From the NCBI RefSeq assembly GCF_003205875.1, contig NZ_PUBZ01000054.1:1-64000 (forward strand): a DNA stretch of 64,000 nt, written 5' to 3'. Position numbers and translations under genes: made by a program. This document shows, piece by piece, positions 28,756 through 39,221 of the stretch. The notes under the pieces were generated by a model that was not told the DNA's origin, made no database searches, and worked only from the letters and a program-made list of their open reading frames with translations. How positions within the stretch are numbered: the first letter of the stretch is position 1; each line of letters starts with the position of its first letter. The stretch comes from Herpetosiphon llansteffanensis (lineage in GTDB: Bacteria; Chloroflexota; Chloroflexia; Chloroflexales; Herpetosiphonaceae).

Positions 28756-28962
28756 GAGCGTGTATCCTCCTTGTTTGTCAAACTATTATAGCAGATAAGC
28801 CGCTGCTTTCAGCTGCCTACAACGACCTTGAATTGATCCGAATTCACAGGATACGGAATGGTAGCGCTCGATAAAACATCACAGAATGTAATCAAAAACT
28901 CAGCAGGCCAAGCGCTATAGTAGAATACAGCAGTTATGATTGCTTTAACTCAAGGAGGAGTT

Positions 28963-30246
28963 ATGCCCCACGCTGATCAATTAATTATTAATATAGGCCG
29001 CTTGGCAACTGGCCAGCAAGCACCGTTGCGCGGCCCCAACTTGGCCCAACTAACCTGTATCGATCAGGCGGCCATCGCTGTGCAAGCTGGCACAATCGTC
29101 GCCATTGGCCGCCAAGCAGAACTCAGTGCTTGGACCGCCGATCAGGTAATCGATGCTCAGGGCTATTTGGCAATTCCTGGCTTTGTCGACCCGCACACGC
29201 ACGCCTGCTATGCTGGAGATCGCGCTCATGAGTTCGAACTGCGCATCAAAGGCGCAAGCTATAGCGAGTTGATGGCAGCAGGCGGCGGCATTATGTCAAC
29301 AGTTCGCGCAACGCGGGCAGCCAGCAAAGCCGAATTAGTCGCCCAAACTCGGCCACGGCTCGATCAATTATTGGCCCATGGCACAACCACGGTCGAAATC
29401 AAAACTGGCTACGGCCTTGATACCGCCACTGAATTAACCATGCTCGAAGCCATCGCTGAACTGGCCCAAACCCACCCGATTGGCATCGTGCCTACTTTTA
29501 TGGGCGCACACGCGATTCCCGCCGAATACCGCGATAATCCTGACGGCTTTGTAAGCTTGGTTGTTGAGGAGATGTTGCCTGCAGTAGCGGCGTGGTGGCA
29601 GCAGCAAACCATCTGGCACGAGCCGTTGGCCTGCGATATTTTCTGCGAAAACGGCGCGTTTTCGGTGGCCCAAAGCCAACGCATTTTGCTCAAGGCCAAA
29701 GAATTAGGCTTTCGCTTGAAGCTGCACGTCGATGAGTTTGAGCCATTGGGTGGTACGCCGCTGGCCGTCGAACTTGGCGCACTCTCGGTTGATCACTTGG
29801 TTGCTACGCCGCCAGAACATATCGCGATTCTCGCCAACTCGGAGACTGTTGGTGTTTCGTTGCCTGGCACGCCGTTTGGCTTAGGCAAAAGCCAATTCAG
29901 CCCCGCCCGCAGCCTGATCGAAGCCAACGGCATTTTGGCCTTGGCCACCGATTGCAATCCAGGCACTAGCCCCTGCGAATCGATGCCGATGGCAATTGCA
30001 ATTGGCTGCCGCTACTTGCGGCTCACGCCAGCAGAAGCCTTGAATGCAGCAACCGTCAACTCAGCCTTTGCGATTCGCCAACACAAGCGAGTTGGCAGCT
30101 TAGCGGTAGGTATGCAGGCCGATATTGCCTTGCTCAATCTGCCCGACGAGCGCCATATTGGCTATAAATTCGGCACCAATCCGGTTGTAATGGTGATTAA
30201 AGCAGGTACGGTGGTGCATCAAAACCAACTTCACGCTGATCGCTAA
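28963..30246 (+). CDS. hutI: Imidazolonepropionase
   Basis: Third enzyme of histidine breakdown: hydrolyses 4-imidazolone-5-propionate to N-formimino-glutamate. An amidohydrolase of 427 residues with the metal motif [19 protein letters not shown], the histidine in [10 protein letters not shown] and the aspartate in [13 protein letters not shown] 28963 is preceded by AAGGAGG. The 3' end overlaps the convergent histidine kinase gene by 50 bases. Confidence 0.96.
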   Translation: MPHADQLIINIGRLATGQQAPLRGPNLAQLTCIDQAAIAVQAGTIVAIGRQAELSAWTADQVIDAQGYLAIPGFVDPHTHACYAGDRAHEFELRIKGASYSELMAAGGGIMSTVRATRAASKAELVAQTRPRLDQLLAHGTTTVEIKTGYGLDTATELTMLEAIAELAQTHPIGIVPTFMGAHAIPAEYRDNPDGFVSLVVEEMLPAVAAWWQQQTIWHEPLACDIFCENGAFSVAQSQRILLKAKELGFRLKLHVDEFEPLGGTPLAVELGALSVDHLVATPPEHIAILANSETVGVSLPGTPFGLGKSQFSPARSLIEANGILALATDCNPGTSPCESMPMAIAIGCRYLRLTPAEALNAATVNSAFAIRQHKRVGSLAVGMQADIALLNLPDERHIGYKFGTNPVVMVIKAGTVVHQNQLHADR

Positions 30247-32554
30247 GCGGCTGCTCGATCCAAGGCAATTTGACGGTAAAGGTCGAGCCATGGCCCCACT
30301 CGCTACTCACCTCAATATCGCCGCCCATTAATTTGCACAGATTGCGACTAATGGCCAAGCCCAGCCCAGTACCGCCATATTTGCGCGTTGTTGAGGCATC
30401 GGCTTGGCTAAAATTTTGAAAAAGATTGGCCACTTGATCATGGGTCATGCCAATGCCGGTATCGCAAACCCGAATTTGCAAACAAGCTGGGTCATCGGTC
30501 TCATCCAAAAACAGCGAGAGCGAAATTGTGCCATGCTCGGTGAACTTCGCTGCATTACCCAGCAAATTAATCAACACCCGCCGCAGCTTCGAAAGATCAG
30601 TCCAAAACATCAAATTATGGTAGGTTTGGTCGATCAGCAGGCTATTTTTGTTGCGATCAATCAAGGGGCGGATGGTGGTTACCACATCATTCAACAAAAT
30701 GCTGACCCGCGTTTGCTCCCAATAAACTGGCATTTTGCCAGCCTCAATTTTCGAGAGATCAAGCACATCGTTGATCAAGCCCAACAAATGCGAGCCAGCA
30801 GAACGAATCCGATCCAAATCTTCGAGATACACCTGATGGTTGGAATCGATCAAATCTTCGCGCATTACATCGGCGTAGCCAATAATCGCGGTCAGCGGCG
30901 TGCGCAACTCGTGGCTCATATTGGCCAAAAACTGGCTCTTGGTTTGGCTGGCGGCTTCGGCTGCATCTTTGGCGCGGCTCAATTCGTGGTTCAGCTGTTG
31001 CTGGGTTTGGTAGACATGGGCATTGCCAATCGCATACGAAATTTGGGCTGTCGCAGCTTCCATTAATTCGGCGTGTTCTTGGCCAAAATGATCAACCTGC
31101 GAGTGCAAGAGCATCAAGATGCCCAGAATTCCGCTTGTGCCAAAAATTGGTAAGGCCAAGACCGAACGGGCATCGTAGGGCGCGTTTGGTAAATGCAGCC
31201 AGCGCTCATCAGTGTGGGTATCTTTGATCAAGGCCAGTTGGTTGTGAGCTACAATCCAGCCCGCTAAGCCTTGGCGCATCACGCGGCCAACCAAATTTTG
31301 CTGCTCAATCAAGGTAGCTTTTTCGCGCGCCAAAATGCTATGCGTCACCATTTGATATTGGTCGAGCAAAAAGATGCTGCCCTGCTCAGCCGTCGTTAGG
31401 TGCAAAGCCACATCCAGCGTGCTTTGCAAGGTCTGGTCAAGGTCAATTTGGGCGCTGGTGGCGCGCGCAACCTCGACCAAGCCAGCAAACAAATTGCGTT
31501 GCGAGCGCAGCAAATCTTCATATTGGTGGCGCTCGGTAATATCGCGCAGCAACAATAAATGGCCAAGATAGCGATTGCGGTCGCTCAACGGTGAGAGCTG
31601 CACATCGAGAATCAGCTTCTTGTCGGCGTGCATTAATGACTGTTCCCAGCGCAAATGCTGATCAGGGTCGTCAGCAGTTGGCGCAGCAAGCAAGCCTAAA
31701 ATAGCAATTTCTGCCGATTGGCCAATCTGATCTGCTGGCCGCAGATCCAGTAAGTGGCCAGCGGTGGCGTTCATATCCATCACGCGGCGCTTAGCATCAA
31801 GAAAAATTACCCCCTCGCTGAGATTTTCCATCAAAATATGCCGCGCAATCGGAATTGTATCGAACAAACGATAGCGCAACGCGCCCCAAGCAAGGGCAAC
31901 AGTGCTAATCACAAAGCCAAACGGAGTTAAATCGAGATACGGAAAAGGCCGATAGCCCAAAATATGAAAAGCATTGGTTACCCAAGGCGCAACTGCGCTT
32001 AAAATCAAAGCAATAATTTGATTTTGATATAAGGAAGAAGAAAGAACTAAAGCTTGCAGCAAAATCAATGTTCCTGCTGCCATAAACACATACGAATAGG
32101 CGGTATGCACCCAAAACCATGGCCCATAATAGGTTTGGAGCATGGTATAGTTGTGATACATGGCAATTTCAGTATTTGTCCAAATCAAATGATGCCATTC
32201 ATTCGTCCAGACCAAAATAATCGTAATAACTGGAATAATCAGCGCATATAAAAAGCTACGCTTGGTAACAAAACGTTCTTGGCCGGTATAATACAACGCA
32301 TACGCCACCCAAGCCACAGGTGGCGTAGTAATACCTAAATATTGAGTTTTCGCAAAAATAACTTTGGTAGCTAAATCAACACTGACCAATTCCCATCCAT
32401 AACCCAATGTCCAAAAAGCAACAGTAAACGCTAAAAGAGCAAACGGCCACATTTGTGCAACAAAGCGGCGACGTGAGACAATAATAGCAATTGCAAACGA
32501 AACGCTGCTTGCAATTAATGTAGGAAATGTATACGATGGAATTTGCCAATGCAT
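30197..32554 (-). CDS. 7TM-PAS-GAF sensor histidine kinase
   Basis: A 785-residue membrane kinase. Residues 1-215 contain about seven hydrophobic helices of the histidine-kinase 7TM sensor type, followed by PAS (230-345), GAF (370-515), HisKA with phospho-acceptor in MSHELRTPL (about 545) and HATPase with NLLGNAAKF and [10 protein letters not shown]. No fused receiver. The downstream genes on the same strand encode two receivers, one with an adenylate cyclase, and the whole is a likely phosphorelay. The 3' end overlaps hutI by 50 bases. Confidence 0.92.
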   Translation of the reverse strand: MHWQIPSYTFPTLIASSVSFAIAIIVSRRRFVAQMWPFALLAFTVAFWTLGYGWELVSVDLATKVIFAKTQYLGITTPPVAWVAYALYYTGQERFVTKRSFLYALIIPVITIILVWTNEWHHLIWTNTEIAMYHNYTMLQTYYGPWFWVHTAYSYVFMAAGTLILLQALVLSSSLYQNQIIALILSAVAPWVTNAFHILGYRPFPYLDLTPFGFVISTVALAWGALRYRLFDTIPIARHILMENLSEGVIFLDAKRRVMDMNATAGHLLDLRPADQIGQSAEIAILGLLAAPTADDPDQHLRWEQSLMHADKKLILDVQLSPLSDRNRYLGHLLLLRDITERHQYEDLLRSQRNLFAGLVEVARATSAQIDLDQTLQSTLDVALHLTTAEQGSIFLLDQYQMVTHSILAREKATLIEQQNLVGRVMRQGLAGWIVAHNQLALIKDTHTDERWLHLPNAPYDARSVLALPIFGTSGILGILMLLHSQVDHFGQEHAELMEAATAQISYAIGNAHVYQTQQQLNHELSRAKDAAEAASQTKSQFLANMSHELRTPLTAIIGYADVMREDLIDSNHQVYLEDLDRIRSAGSHLLGLINDVLDLSKIEAGKMPVYWEQTRVSILLNDVVTTIRPLIDRNKNSLLIDQTYHNLMFWTDLSKLRRVLINLLGNAAKFTEHGTISLSLFLDETDDPACLQIRVCDTGIGMTHDQVANLFQNFSQADASTTRKYGGTGLGLAISRNLCKLMGGDIEVSSEWGHGSTFTVKLPWIEQPLSDQREVGFDAPPYLL

Positions 32555-32567
32555 AACAGTACCTAGC

Positions 32568-33635
32568 CTAGTGATGACGGTGGCGATTCAGGATATAGGT
32601 AGTGCGCGTGCCAAGATGCTTCATTTCAACCCCATGGCGCGGCTGCAAACTCAAGTGTTCATGATCGTGTAACAGCGCATAGGTTTCGGCGCTCACTTGA
32701 ATCGTATTGGGTTGGGCGCTACTTTCCATGCGGCTGGCAATATTGACTGTATCGCCCCACAAATCGTAGCTAAATTTGATCGTGCCAATCACCCCAGCAA
32801 CCACTGGCCCGCTATGAATGCCGATGCGCATTTGCAATGGCTCGCCGTTGGGCATGCGAATTTGCTCAATCGCCGCCAGCATCGCCGTAGCAAACAAGGC
32901 CAAGCGTTCTGCATGGTCTGGTTGGGCAATTGGCAAGCCCGCCGCAACCATATAGGCATCGCCGATGGTTTTGATTTTCTCCAAGCCAGCATCAAGCGTC
33001 ATCTGATCAAACAGCGAAAACAAACTATTGAGCCAAGCAACGAGTTCTTTGGCGTTGGTATGGCCTGAGAGTTGAGTAAAACCCACAATATCAGCAAAGA
33101 GCACGCTAACACTGCTAAAATATTCGGCGATATTCGCTTGTTGATCTTTAAGCTGGTCGGCGATAGTTTGCGGCAGAATATTACGCAAGAGGCGGGTCGA
33201 TTGAGCTTGTTCTAAAGCAATCGCTTGCAGATAGGCATGTTCTTGGTCGTGCAGGCGCTTTTTCTCCAACGAGGCTTCAATCCGTGCGCGCAGCAAGGTT
33301 GTATTAAATGGTTTGGCCAAATAATCTTCTGCTCCTAGCTGAATTCCTTTGACGACATTTTCCATATCATCGGCGGCTGAAACAATAATAACTGGAATAT
33401 GGCGTAGCTGATCATTCTTTTTTAAGGTTTGTAAGACCTCAAAACCATTCATTACAGGCATCATAATATCAAGTAACATCAGATCAATCACATGGCTTTG
33501 AACATAATCAAGTGCTTGCTGACCGTTCTCAGCAAGCACTACTCCATAATTGCGACGCACTAATTGGCGTTGTAAAAGAAAGCGGTTATCTTCGCTATCA
33601 TCAACAACCAGAATACGGGGTTGGATTGCGGTCAT
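32568..33635 (-). CDS. Receiver-class III adenylate cyclase
   Basis: A 355-residue response regulator whose output is a cyclase. The receiver (5-122) has VVDDS, the phospho-acceptor in LLLDIMMP, and KPF. After a helical linker the class III cyclase domain (about 165-350) has the metal-binding FADIVGFT and GDAYM. The purine-specifying positions are lysine (LEKIKTIGDAYM) and aspartate (YDLWGDTVNIASRM), the adenylate-cyclase pair rather than the guanylate pair. It overlaps the upstream receiver by 4 bases. Phosphorylation would control cAMP output. Confidence 0.93.
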   Translation of the reverse strand: MTAIQPRILVVDDSEDNRFLLQRQLVRRNYGVVLAENGQQALDYVQSHVIDLMLLDIMMPVMNGFEVLQTLKKNDQLRHIPVIIVSAADDMENVVKGIQLGAEDYLAKPFNTTLLRARIEASLEKKRLHDQEHAYLQAIALEQAQSTRLLRNILPQTIADQLKDQQANIAEYFSSVSVLFADIVGFTQLSGHTNAKELVAWLNSLFSLFDQMTLDAGLEKIKTIGDAYMVAAGLPIAQPDHAERLALFATAMLAAIEQIRMPNGEPLQMRIGIHSGPVVAGVIGTIKFSYDLWGDTVNIASRMESSAQPNTIQVSAETYALLHDHEHLSLQPRHGVEMKHLGTRTTYILNRHRHH

Positions 33636-34003
33636 AGTGGCGTATCCTTGACTAAGGCTTGAATTTTACTAACCAGGCTAGTAAAGTCAACTGGCTTAAT
33701 CTCATATTCGTTGCAACCTGCTTCCAAACAACGCTCGCGATCGCCGGCCATGGCATGGGCCGTCAAGCCAATAATTGGAATCTGGCTGACCACAGGATTG
33801 GCCTTAATCGTGCGGGTCGCTGTCCAACCATCAACATTCGGCAAGCTCATGTCCATCAGAATAATATCGGGCATTAAGCTTTCAACCATATCGATCGCCT
33901 CTTGACCATCGACAGCGATTGAAACCGTAAAATCGCGGCGTTCAAGCCGGCGCTTCAGCATATCGCGATTCATTTCATGGTCTTCGACAAGTAGAATATG
34001 CAT
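33632..34003 (-). CDS. Single-domain response regulator
   Basis: A 123-residue receiver with LVEDHEMNR, phospho-acceptor in IILMDMSLPNVDGW, TAHAM and KPV. It is the first gene of the receiver / receiver-cyclase / 7TM kinase run: its stop overlaps the cyclase start (ATGA), and GGAGTGTTTGT precedes its ATG. It could act as an intermediate phosphate carrier or sink between the kinase and the cyclase. Confidence 0.92.
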   Translation of the reverse strand: MHILLVEDHEMNRDMLKRRLERRDFTVSIAVDGQEAIDMVESLMPDIILMDMSLPNVDGWTATRTIKANPVVSQIPIIGLTAHAMAGDRERCLEAGCNEYEIKPVDFTSLVSKIQALVKDTPL

Positions 34004-34100
34004 ACAAACACTCCAATGCTCGTTGCTCCATGCCGAATCGCGAGGCTTCTCTGCTGTTGCTAGTGTCGCGATTGGGCATTACGAGTCAGTTTACGATCGG

Positions 34101-35408
34101 CTAATCGGGCTGGGCTAGGCCATAGACTTCGCGGGCTTCGGCAGCTACAAAGAGCGATCCGGTTACACAAATAAGGCCATCGACGGTGGTGAGTTGTTGA
34201 GCCAGCGTTAAGGCCTCGGCAACGCTGTTGGTCTGATGGACAGGGCGAGCAGCTGTTGGCTGAATCATCTCAGCCAAGCGTTCGGGCGCTAAAGCCCGTG
34301 GATGCCGTGAACAGGTAGTGATGATCTGGGTTGCGGCATTGCTCAGTTGCTGAATAATTGCCTGAATATCTTTGTCGCTTGATGTTCCTAAGACTAAGGT
34401 GAGTTGGCGTTTTGGGTAGTGTTGCTTGAGCGCTTGCAACAAGACGCGGGCCGAATCGCCGTTATGTGCGCCATCGACAATCGTCACGGGATTGTTGGCA
34501 ATTTGCTCAAAGCGGGCGGGCCATTGGGTTGTAGCCAAGCCCTGGCGAATCGCATCGTCGCTGATGGGGAAACCAAGTTCGCGCAAGAGCATCGCGGCGC
34601 TGGCAGCAAGTTGGGCATTTTGCATCTGAAAATCACCCTTCAAGCCAAGCTGATCGGGCACGATAACCAAAGGATATTCGGCAATCACGCCTGATGCTTG
34701 TTCCTGCAAGCCCGCCATTCCAGCGATAAACAACGGAGCCGCTTGCTCAGCAGCAATTTGGCCAATCACCTCAGCCGCTTCGGCCTGTTGCACGGTGCTA
34801 ATCACTGGCACATGCTGCTTAATAATACCAGCCTTTTCATAGGCAATTTTGGCCAGCGTATCGCCGAGAATCGCCGTGTGATCATAACTAATCGAGGCAA
34901 TCGCACTCAACACCGGATCAACGCTGTTGATCGCATCATAGCGCCCACCCAAGCCAATTTCAAGTACCGCTAATTCAATTGCCTGTGCAGCAAAGTAGTA
35001 CAAGCCGAGCACCACGCCAATCTCATAGGTAGTAGGTGCACCAAGCTCAGGGTCAAGCTGCTCAAGGAGCGGTTGCACTTGGTTAATTAGCTCGACCAAC
35101 TGGGTTTGGCTAATTGGCTCGCGATTGATTTGGATGCGTTCGCGATACGAGTGCAAGTGCGGCGAGCTAAAAAAGCCAACCTTGAGGCCGCTGTGACGCG
35201 CAATCGACTCTAAGAAAGCGCAAGTCGAGCCTTTGCCCTTGGTTCCAGCCACAATTACGGCAGGATAGCGCAACTGTGGATTGTCTAAAAGTGCCAGCAT
35301 CGCCTTGACTCGTGGCAAATTAAACTCGGTTGGGTTTTTGGGTAATTTCTTCTCACTATCGAGGAAACTATAAATCCAATCTAAAGCATCTTGATAGGTT
35401 TGCAGCAT
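34101..35408 (-). CDS. folC: Folylpolyglutamate synthase / dihydrofolate synthase
   Basis: A 435-residue Mur-ligase-type enzyme that adds glutamate to folates (and perhaps to dihydropteroate). P-loop GTKGKGST, the following FSSPHLHSYRERI and a C-terminal GA.NGDSA and SSDKD loop are typical. GGAGCGCACC sits upstream of the ATG. It is downstream of a long repeat tract and is not obviously in an operon with the receivers below it, from which it is separated by about 100 bases. Confidence 0.95.
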   Translation of the reverse strand: MLQTYQDALDWIYSFLDSEKKLPKNPTEFNLPRVKAMLALLDNPQLRYPAVIVAGTKGKGSTCAFLESIARHSGLKVGFFSSPHLHSYRERIQINREPISQTQLVELINQVQPLLEQLDPELGAPTTYEIGVVLGLYYFAAQAIELAVLEIGLGGRYDAINSVDPVLSAIASISYDHTAILGDTLAKIAYEKAGIIKQHVPVISTVQQAEAAEVIGQIAAEQAAPLFIAGMAGLQEQASGVIAEYPLVIVPDQLGLKGDFQMQNAQLAASAAMLLRELGFPISDDAIRQGLATTQWPARFEQIANNPVTIVDGAHNGDSARVLLQALKQHYPKRQLTLVLGTSSDKDIQAIIQQLSNAATQIITTCSRHPRALAPERLAEMIQPTAARPVHQTNSVAEALTLAQQLTTVDGLICVTGSLFVAAEAREVYGLAQPD

Positions 35409-35460
35409 TGAGGTGCGCTCCGTCTAAACCAAATGATGCTTAGTGTACAACCAATAGCAT

Positions 35461-35880
35461 AGAATAAGGATGAGGGATGAGGGATGAATGCCGAAAGTCA
35501 AAAAAGGGATGAAGGATGAGGGATGAATGCCGAAAGTCAAAAATCAGAAGTCAAACAAAGAACAAAGAGCATAGAACATAGAACATAGCATTAGGAAATC
35601 AGAGGTCGAGGGCTGGGGATCAGGCTATCGGCATTTCAGAATAATCACAACAATCTGTGCCAATCTGTGGCCAACGGAAAGGATGAAGGATGAGGGATGA
35701 AGGATGAAGTCAAACGAGGGGTCAGGGGCTGGGGATTAGGTTATGGGCTAGAGGAATACAATCCCAATAATCTGTGCCAATCTGTGGCACAAAAATACAT
35801 GCTTCGTGGAATTCGTGCAATTCGTGGCTAAAACGTTCTGCGCGGTTCCAATCCCCGAACCCCAACAACCGATCCCCACA
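35461..35880. repeat. Long heptanucleotide-type repeat tract
   Basis: The gap between folC and the NarL-type kinase holds in-phase 7-base units (GGATGAG, GGATGAA, AGAACAT, AGAGCAT, GGGGATC variants), a duplicated composite block (GGGATGAATGCCGAAAGTCA at about 35481 and 35519), a duplicated CAATCTGTG..CAATCTGTGGC phrase (about 35650 and 35767), and CTTCGTGGA/ATTCGTGCA nonamers (about 35803). No credible gene. Confidence 0.8.
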
Positions 35881-35889
35881 CTTTAAAAT

Positions 35890-35923
35890 ACAAAACCCCT
35901 CAACCAACCTAAGTCGAGGGGTC
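35890..35923 (-). terminator. Rho-independent terminator after the NarL-type kinase
   Basis: CCCCTC and GAGGGG pair around a 14-base loop, and the minus strand continues GGGGTTTTGTATTTT. It follows the kinase stop by about 13 bases. Confidence 0.7.
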
Positions 35924-35935
35924 AGAACAACAATC

Positions 35936-37690
35936 CTAGATACTGCTCGCATCGAGCGGCACGATGACGCGGACGGTCGTGCCTGCGCCAACGGCAGAGG
36001 TCATTTCGGCGCTACCACCAACCATGCGCGCTCGTTCATCGATATTGAGCAAGCCAAACGAGCCACGTTTGCTATAGTTGGCGCGCACCGCTTGCAAATC
36101 GAAGCCTTTGCCATCATCCTGAACCGTCGCCATCAACTCATCACCTTGGCGAGTCAAGCGAATCCAAATATGCTTGGCTTCGGCGTGCTTCATGGCATTA
36201 TTGCTGGCCTCTTGAATGATATTAAACAAGGTGCCTTCGCGTTTGGCATCAAGCCGCAAATCGCCAACGGTTTCTTCGAGCAAAACTTGGGTTGGGCCAT
36301 CTTTGAAGCGGGTAACATACTCGCGCAAGGTTGCAACCAGCCCTTGGCTATCGAGCGTCAATGGGCGCAACTCAAACAACAGCGTCCGAATATCGTAGGT
36401 GGTACGCCGCGCCAATTCGCCCATTTTGGTCAACTCTTGCATCACGCGGCTTGGTTCGCGCTCCAACAAACGCTTTACAAACTCGATGTTCATGGTGATT
36501 GCGGCGACCGATTGGGCCGGGCCATCGTGCAAATCGCGAGCCAATTGCTGGCGCACTTCTTCTTCTTTGCTAATCAGCTTGGTGCGTTCATCGCGCAACT
36601 CGCCAACCAACTGGGCGTTGAGCATGGCAATAATTGCATAATTGGCCAAGGCCGAAACCATGCCAAGTTCATCTTCGTTAATTTCGGTGCGATCAACCCC
36701 AACCACGACAATGCCATAATTGCGGCGGCCAGCGCTCAACGGCACACAGCACACACAAGCACAATGTTGCATCGAAGGCACGCTGCTGAGCGCATGCGAT
36801 TGACTCAGATCGGTCAAAATGCGCGGCGTGCCAGAGGCCAAAATCGAAGCCATAATGCCAGTTGGCTCAATCCCAATCCGCAAATTGAGATCGCCAGAAC
36901 CAACGCCAACCCCAGCTGCCACATACAACTCATCAGGCTCGCCAGTGGGCAAGAGCACCACGCTGCTACGACCATTGATTAGGCGAATCGATTCGGTGAC
37001 GGTGGCATCGAGCACGGTTTGAAAATTCATGGTCGTGCTGAGTTTGTAGGCCACTTCGTACAACGAGCGCATGCGGTCGCGATACGATTCTGCGTCACGT
37101 TGCGCAGTATCAACATCGCGGCGGGCAGCAATCACATGTTCGCGATTGATTTCGCTGGATTGGCCAGAAAGCGTGCTGACCAACCACGATACCAAAATCA
37201 AGGCCGTACAATTGACCGCAATGCTGACAAACATTTCTTCGCTGCCAACATTGCTGGTATCGCCAAAGCGCCGTCGCAAGGTAATTGATGCAAACACAAC
37301 GGCGGCAATCACGCCTGTGCCAACCGCTTGGGCTGGCGAGCGATTAGTCGAAGCCCAAACCGTGGGCAACATAATCAGCGCCACGATCAAGGTTAATGGC
37401 AGGCCGCTAAATAAGGCAAAAAGCCCAATAAAGCCAAAATCGATAATGAAGAGCCACGAGGGCAGGTTGCGAAAGCGCGGCACAAAGGCCAAGCCAGCCA
37501 TCGCCAAGCCATAGAGCGCATAGACCCACCAAGTGAGGGCAAAAGTGGTGGTTGGTGGCACAACCGTATGTTGGTCGATGCGTGCGCCAACGACCAAAAT
37601 CAAGCCAAGGCTAATCAACCGCACCAAGCTAAAAAGTGGATCACCGGACATTAATAGTCGTGGTGTAATGCGTGGGACGGAGATAGACAT
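35936..37690 (-). CDS. GAF-domain NarL-type (HisKA_3) sensor histidine kinase
   Basis: A 584-residue kinase. About six hydrophobic segments lie in residues 20-185, then a helical linker, a GAF domain (225-375), HisKA_3 with phospho-acceptor in DLHDGPAQS (about 395) and an HATPase domain with EASNNAMKHA and GSFGLLNIDERA. This subfamily normally pairs with LuxR-type regulators, but none is adjacent; an ECF sigma factor lies just upstream instead. GAGGAAGA precedes the ATG. Confidence 0.92.
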   Translation of the reverse strand: MSISVPRITPRLLMSGDPLFSLVRLISLGLILVVGARIDQHTVVPPTTTFALTWWVYALYGLAMAGLAFVPRFRNLPSWLFIIDFGFIGLFALFSGLPLTLIVALIMLPTVWASTNRSPAQAVGTGVIAAVVFASITLRRRFGDTSNVGSEEMFVSIAVNCTALILVSWLVSTLSGQSSEINREHVIAARRDVDTAQRDAESYRDRMRSLYEVAYKLSTTMNFQTVLDATVTESIRLINGRSSVVLLPTGEPDELYVAAGVGVGSGDLNLRIGIEPTGIMASILASGTPRILTDLSQSHALSSVPSMQHCACVCCVPLSAGRRNYGIVVVGVDRTEINEDELGMVSALANYAIIAMLNAQLVGELRDERTKLISKEEEVRQQLARDLHDGPAQSVAAITMNIEFVKRLLEREPSRVMQELTKMGELARRTTYDIRTLLFELRPLTLDSQGLVATLREYVTRFKDGPTQVLLEETVGDLRLDAKREGTLFNIIQEASNNAMKHAEAKHIWIRLTRQGDELMATVQDDGKGFDLQAVRANYSKRGSFGLLNIDERARMVGGSAEMTSAVGAGTTVRVIVPLDASSI

Positions 37691-37720
37691 CGTTGAATCT
37701 TCCTCGGCACTAACTACTAT

Positions 37721-38332
37721 CTAGAAGGAAATTCCGTCAATCAGTGGTTCGCCCTCGATTACAGCCTGATGCAGCTGCTCTTTGAGAATTTTACGGGCGT
37801 AAAATAGCCGCGATTTAATTGTTCCCTCGGGGCATTCGAGAATTTCGGCAATCTCCGTCAGTGAATAATCATGGAAATAGTGTAAAACTAAAACTGCGCG
37901 ATGCTGTGGCGAAAGGCGCTCTAAGGTTTGGCGCACGACATCTTGCATCTCGCGGCGCTCAGCTACCACATCGGGCGCAGAACGCGAACTGGCCTTCAAA
38001 CGCTCGGCCAATTGATGAAATGGCTCGTACCACGGGCGTTGACGCTTGATGCGGCTATAGCATAAGTTAACCGTCACCCGATAGAGCCAGGGCGCAAGTG
38101 GCATGCTGCCATCAAGCTTTTTGGCATGGCGATACAACCGATAGAAACAATCTTGCAACACTTCTTCGGCGAGTTGCTGATCGCGGGTAATGCCCAAGGC
38201 TGTCTGGAACAATTGTTGGCGATAGCGATCAAACAATTGTTGCAGCGCAAGCATATCGTTGTTGGCGGTAATTGCCTCCAACAAAACAGCATCACTTCGC
38301 TCTGATTGTGGTTGATCGTCAGCGATTGCCAT
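37721..38332 (-). CDS. ECF-type RNA polymerase sigma factor
   Basis: A 203-residue sigma-70 family protein with region 2 (about 30-100, including LAEEVLQDCFYRLY) and region 4 (about 135-195, LSPQHRAVLVLHYFHDYSLTEIAEIL..PEGTIKSRL). I start at ATG 38332, preceded by AGAAAG; the open frame extends upstream but that part overlaps the end of the Doc gene and is not conserved-looking. No anti-sigma factor is adjacent; the kinase 30 bases downstream shares its strand and may be cotranscribed. Confidence 0.92.
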   Translation of the reverse strand: MAIADDQPQSERSDAVLLEAITANNDMLALQQLFDRYRQQLFQTALGITRDQQLAEEVLQDCFYRLYRHAKKLDGSMPLAPWLYRVTVNLCYSRIKRQRPWYEPFHQLAERLKASSRSAPDVVAERREMQDVVRQTLERLSPQHRAVLVLHYFHDYSLTEIAEILECPEGTIKSRLFYARKILKEQLHQAVIEGEPLIDGISF

Positions 38333-38409
38333 TTGGGTATTCTTTCTAAATGGTTGTGTGGGTAAATGTGGGCGCTTGTGGCCCATTATACCACAGCCAT
38401 TTTGGCTTT

Positions 38410-38826
38410 CTAGCCTTGATTTTGGCCAATTGGGCGCGAATGTTGGGCCAACCAACTACTTGCGGTCTCATAATCTTGGCGGTGCATCGCCAAAGCTGTA
38501 GTAAATTTATCGGCTTCGGCGGCATCGACCTGCAATTCATAGCCATTCAAGGCCAAAAATCGCGCGGTTATCGCCAGAGCGATGCGTTTATTGCCATCCC
38601 AAAATGGGTGGTTGCGCACCAAGCCAGCCAACAACATGCCAGCTTTAGCGCACAAACTTGGAAAAAGCTCCTCGCCAAACATCGATTGAAACGGCGTGGC
38701 CAAGGCCGAAAGCAATTGTTGAAAGCGCAAAACGTCGAAACTCTCGCCGTGTTCTTCAGCAATCGCATCGCGAATGCGCAAGGCCTCTTCTAAACTAATA
38801 TATTGAACATTGACTTCTTCGCTCAT
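38410..38826 (-). CDS. doc: Fic/Doc-family toxin, copy 2 of the operon
   Basis: A 138-residue Fic-fold protein with the Doc signature HPFWDGNKRIAL (His at about 73). Doc of phage P1 is a kinase that phosphorylates EF-Tu; classic Fic proteins AMPylate. The third and last gene of the run, its start overlaps the stop of the preceding doc by 4 bases. It is only about 30% identical by eye to its neighbour, so the two are old paralogues. Confidence 0.88.
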   Translation of the reverse strand: MSEEVNVQYISLEEALRIRDAIAEEHGESFDVLRFQQLLSALATPFQSMFGEELFPSLCAKAGMLLAGLVRNHPFWDGNKRIALAITARFLALNGYELQVDAAEADKFTTALAMHRQDYETASSWLAQHSRPIGQNQG

Positions 38827-39221
38827 AACTGCTCACAACGTTGCTCAATCCACACGGCCTGCTGTTCGCGATCCATGCCGCGTTCTGCCGCCACCAATAA
38901 AATCCAATCGTACAGGCTATCGTCGTCTGGGGTGTTGAAGGCATAACCGTTGCGAGCCAAAAATTCAATCATCGCCAGCAAGGCTGTACGTTTGTTGCCA
39001 TCGCTAAAACAGTGGCCATGTGCCAGCGCATCAAACAGCGCAGCGGCTTTGCTAAATGTATCAGGATACAGATCTTCGCCAAACATGGTTTGTTGCGGCA
39101 CAGCCAAAGCCGTTGCTAGCTTCTCGAAGCCTTGCTCGGTAATGCCATGAATGCCGCCAATATGCTGAATAACCATGGCTTGCAGCATAAAAGCATCAGT
39201 CAGGCCAAGATATTGGGTCAC
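38823..39221 (-). CDS. doc: Fic/Doc-family toxin, copy 1 of the operon
   Basis: A 132-residue death-on-curing type protein with HCFSDGNKRTAL (His at about 70) and the MFGEDLYP stretch that is also seen in its downstream neighbour as MFGEELFP. Its start overlaps the upstream small gene by 4 bases, so it is translationally coupled to a presumed antitoxin. The active-site motif is intact, thus predicted active unless neutralised. Confidence 0.9.
   Translation of the reverse strand: MTQYLGLTDAFMLQAMVIQHIGGIHGITEQGFEKLATALAVPQQTMFGEDLYPDTFSKAAALFDALAHGHCFSDGNKRTALLAMIEFLARNGYAFNTPDDDSLYDWILLVAAERGMDREQQAVWIEQRCEQL

Noticed and set aside
35774-36982. A 402-residue plus-strand frame
   Set aside because: It lies opposite the histidine kinase, is rich in Asn, His and Ala shadow-type codons and has no domain.
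38333-38455. A longer start for the sigma factor
   Set aside because: The extra residues overlap the end of the Doc gene and have no sigma-like sequence; ATG 38332 has a ribosome site.
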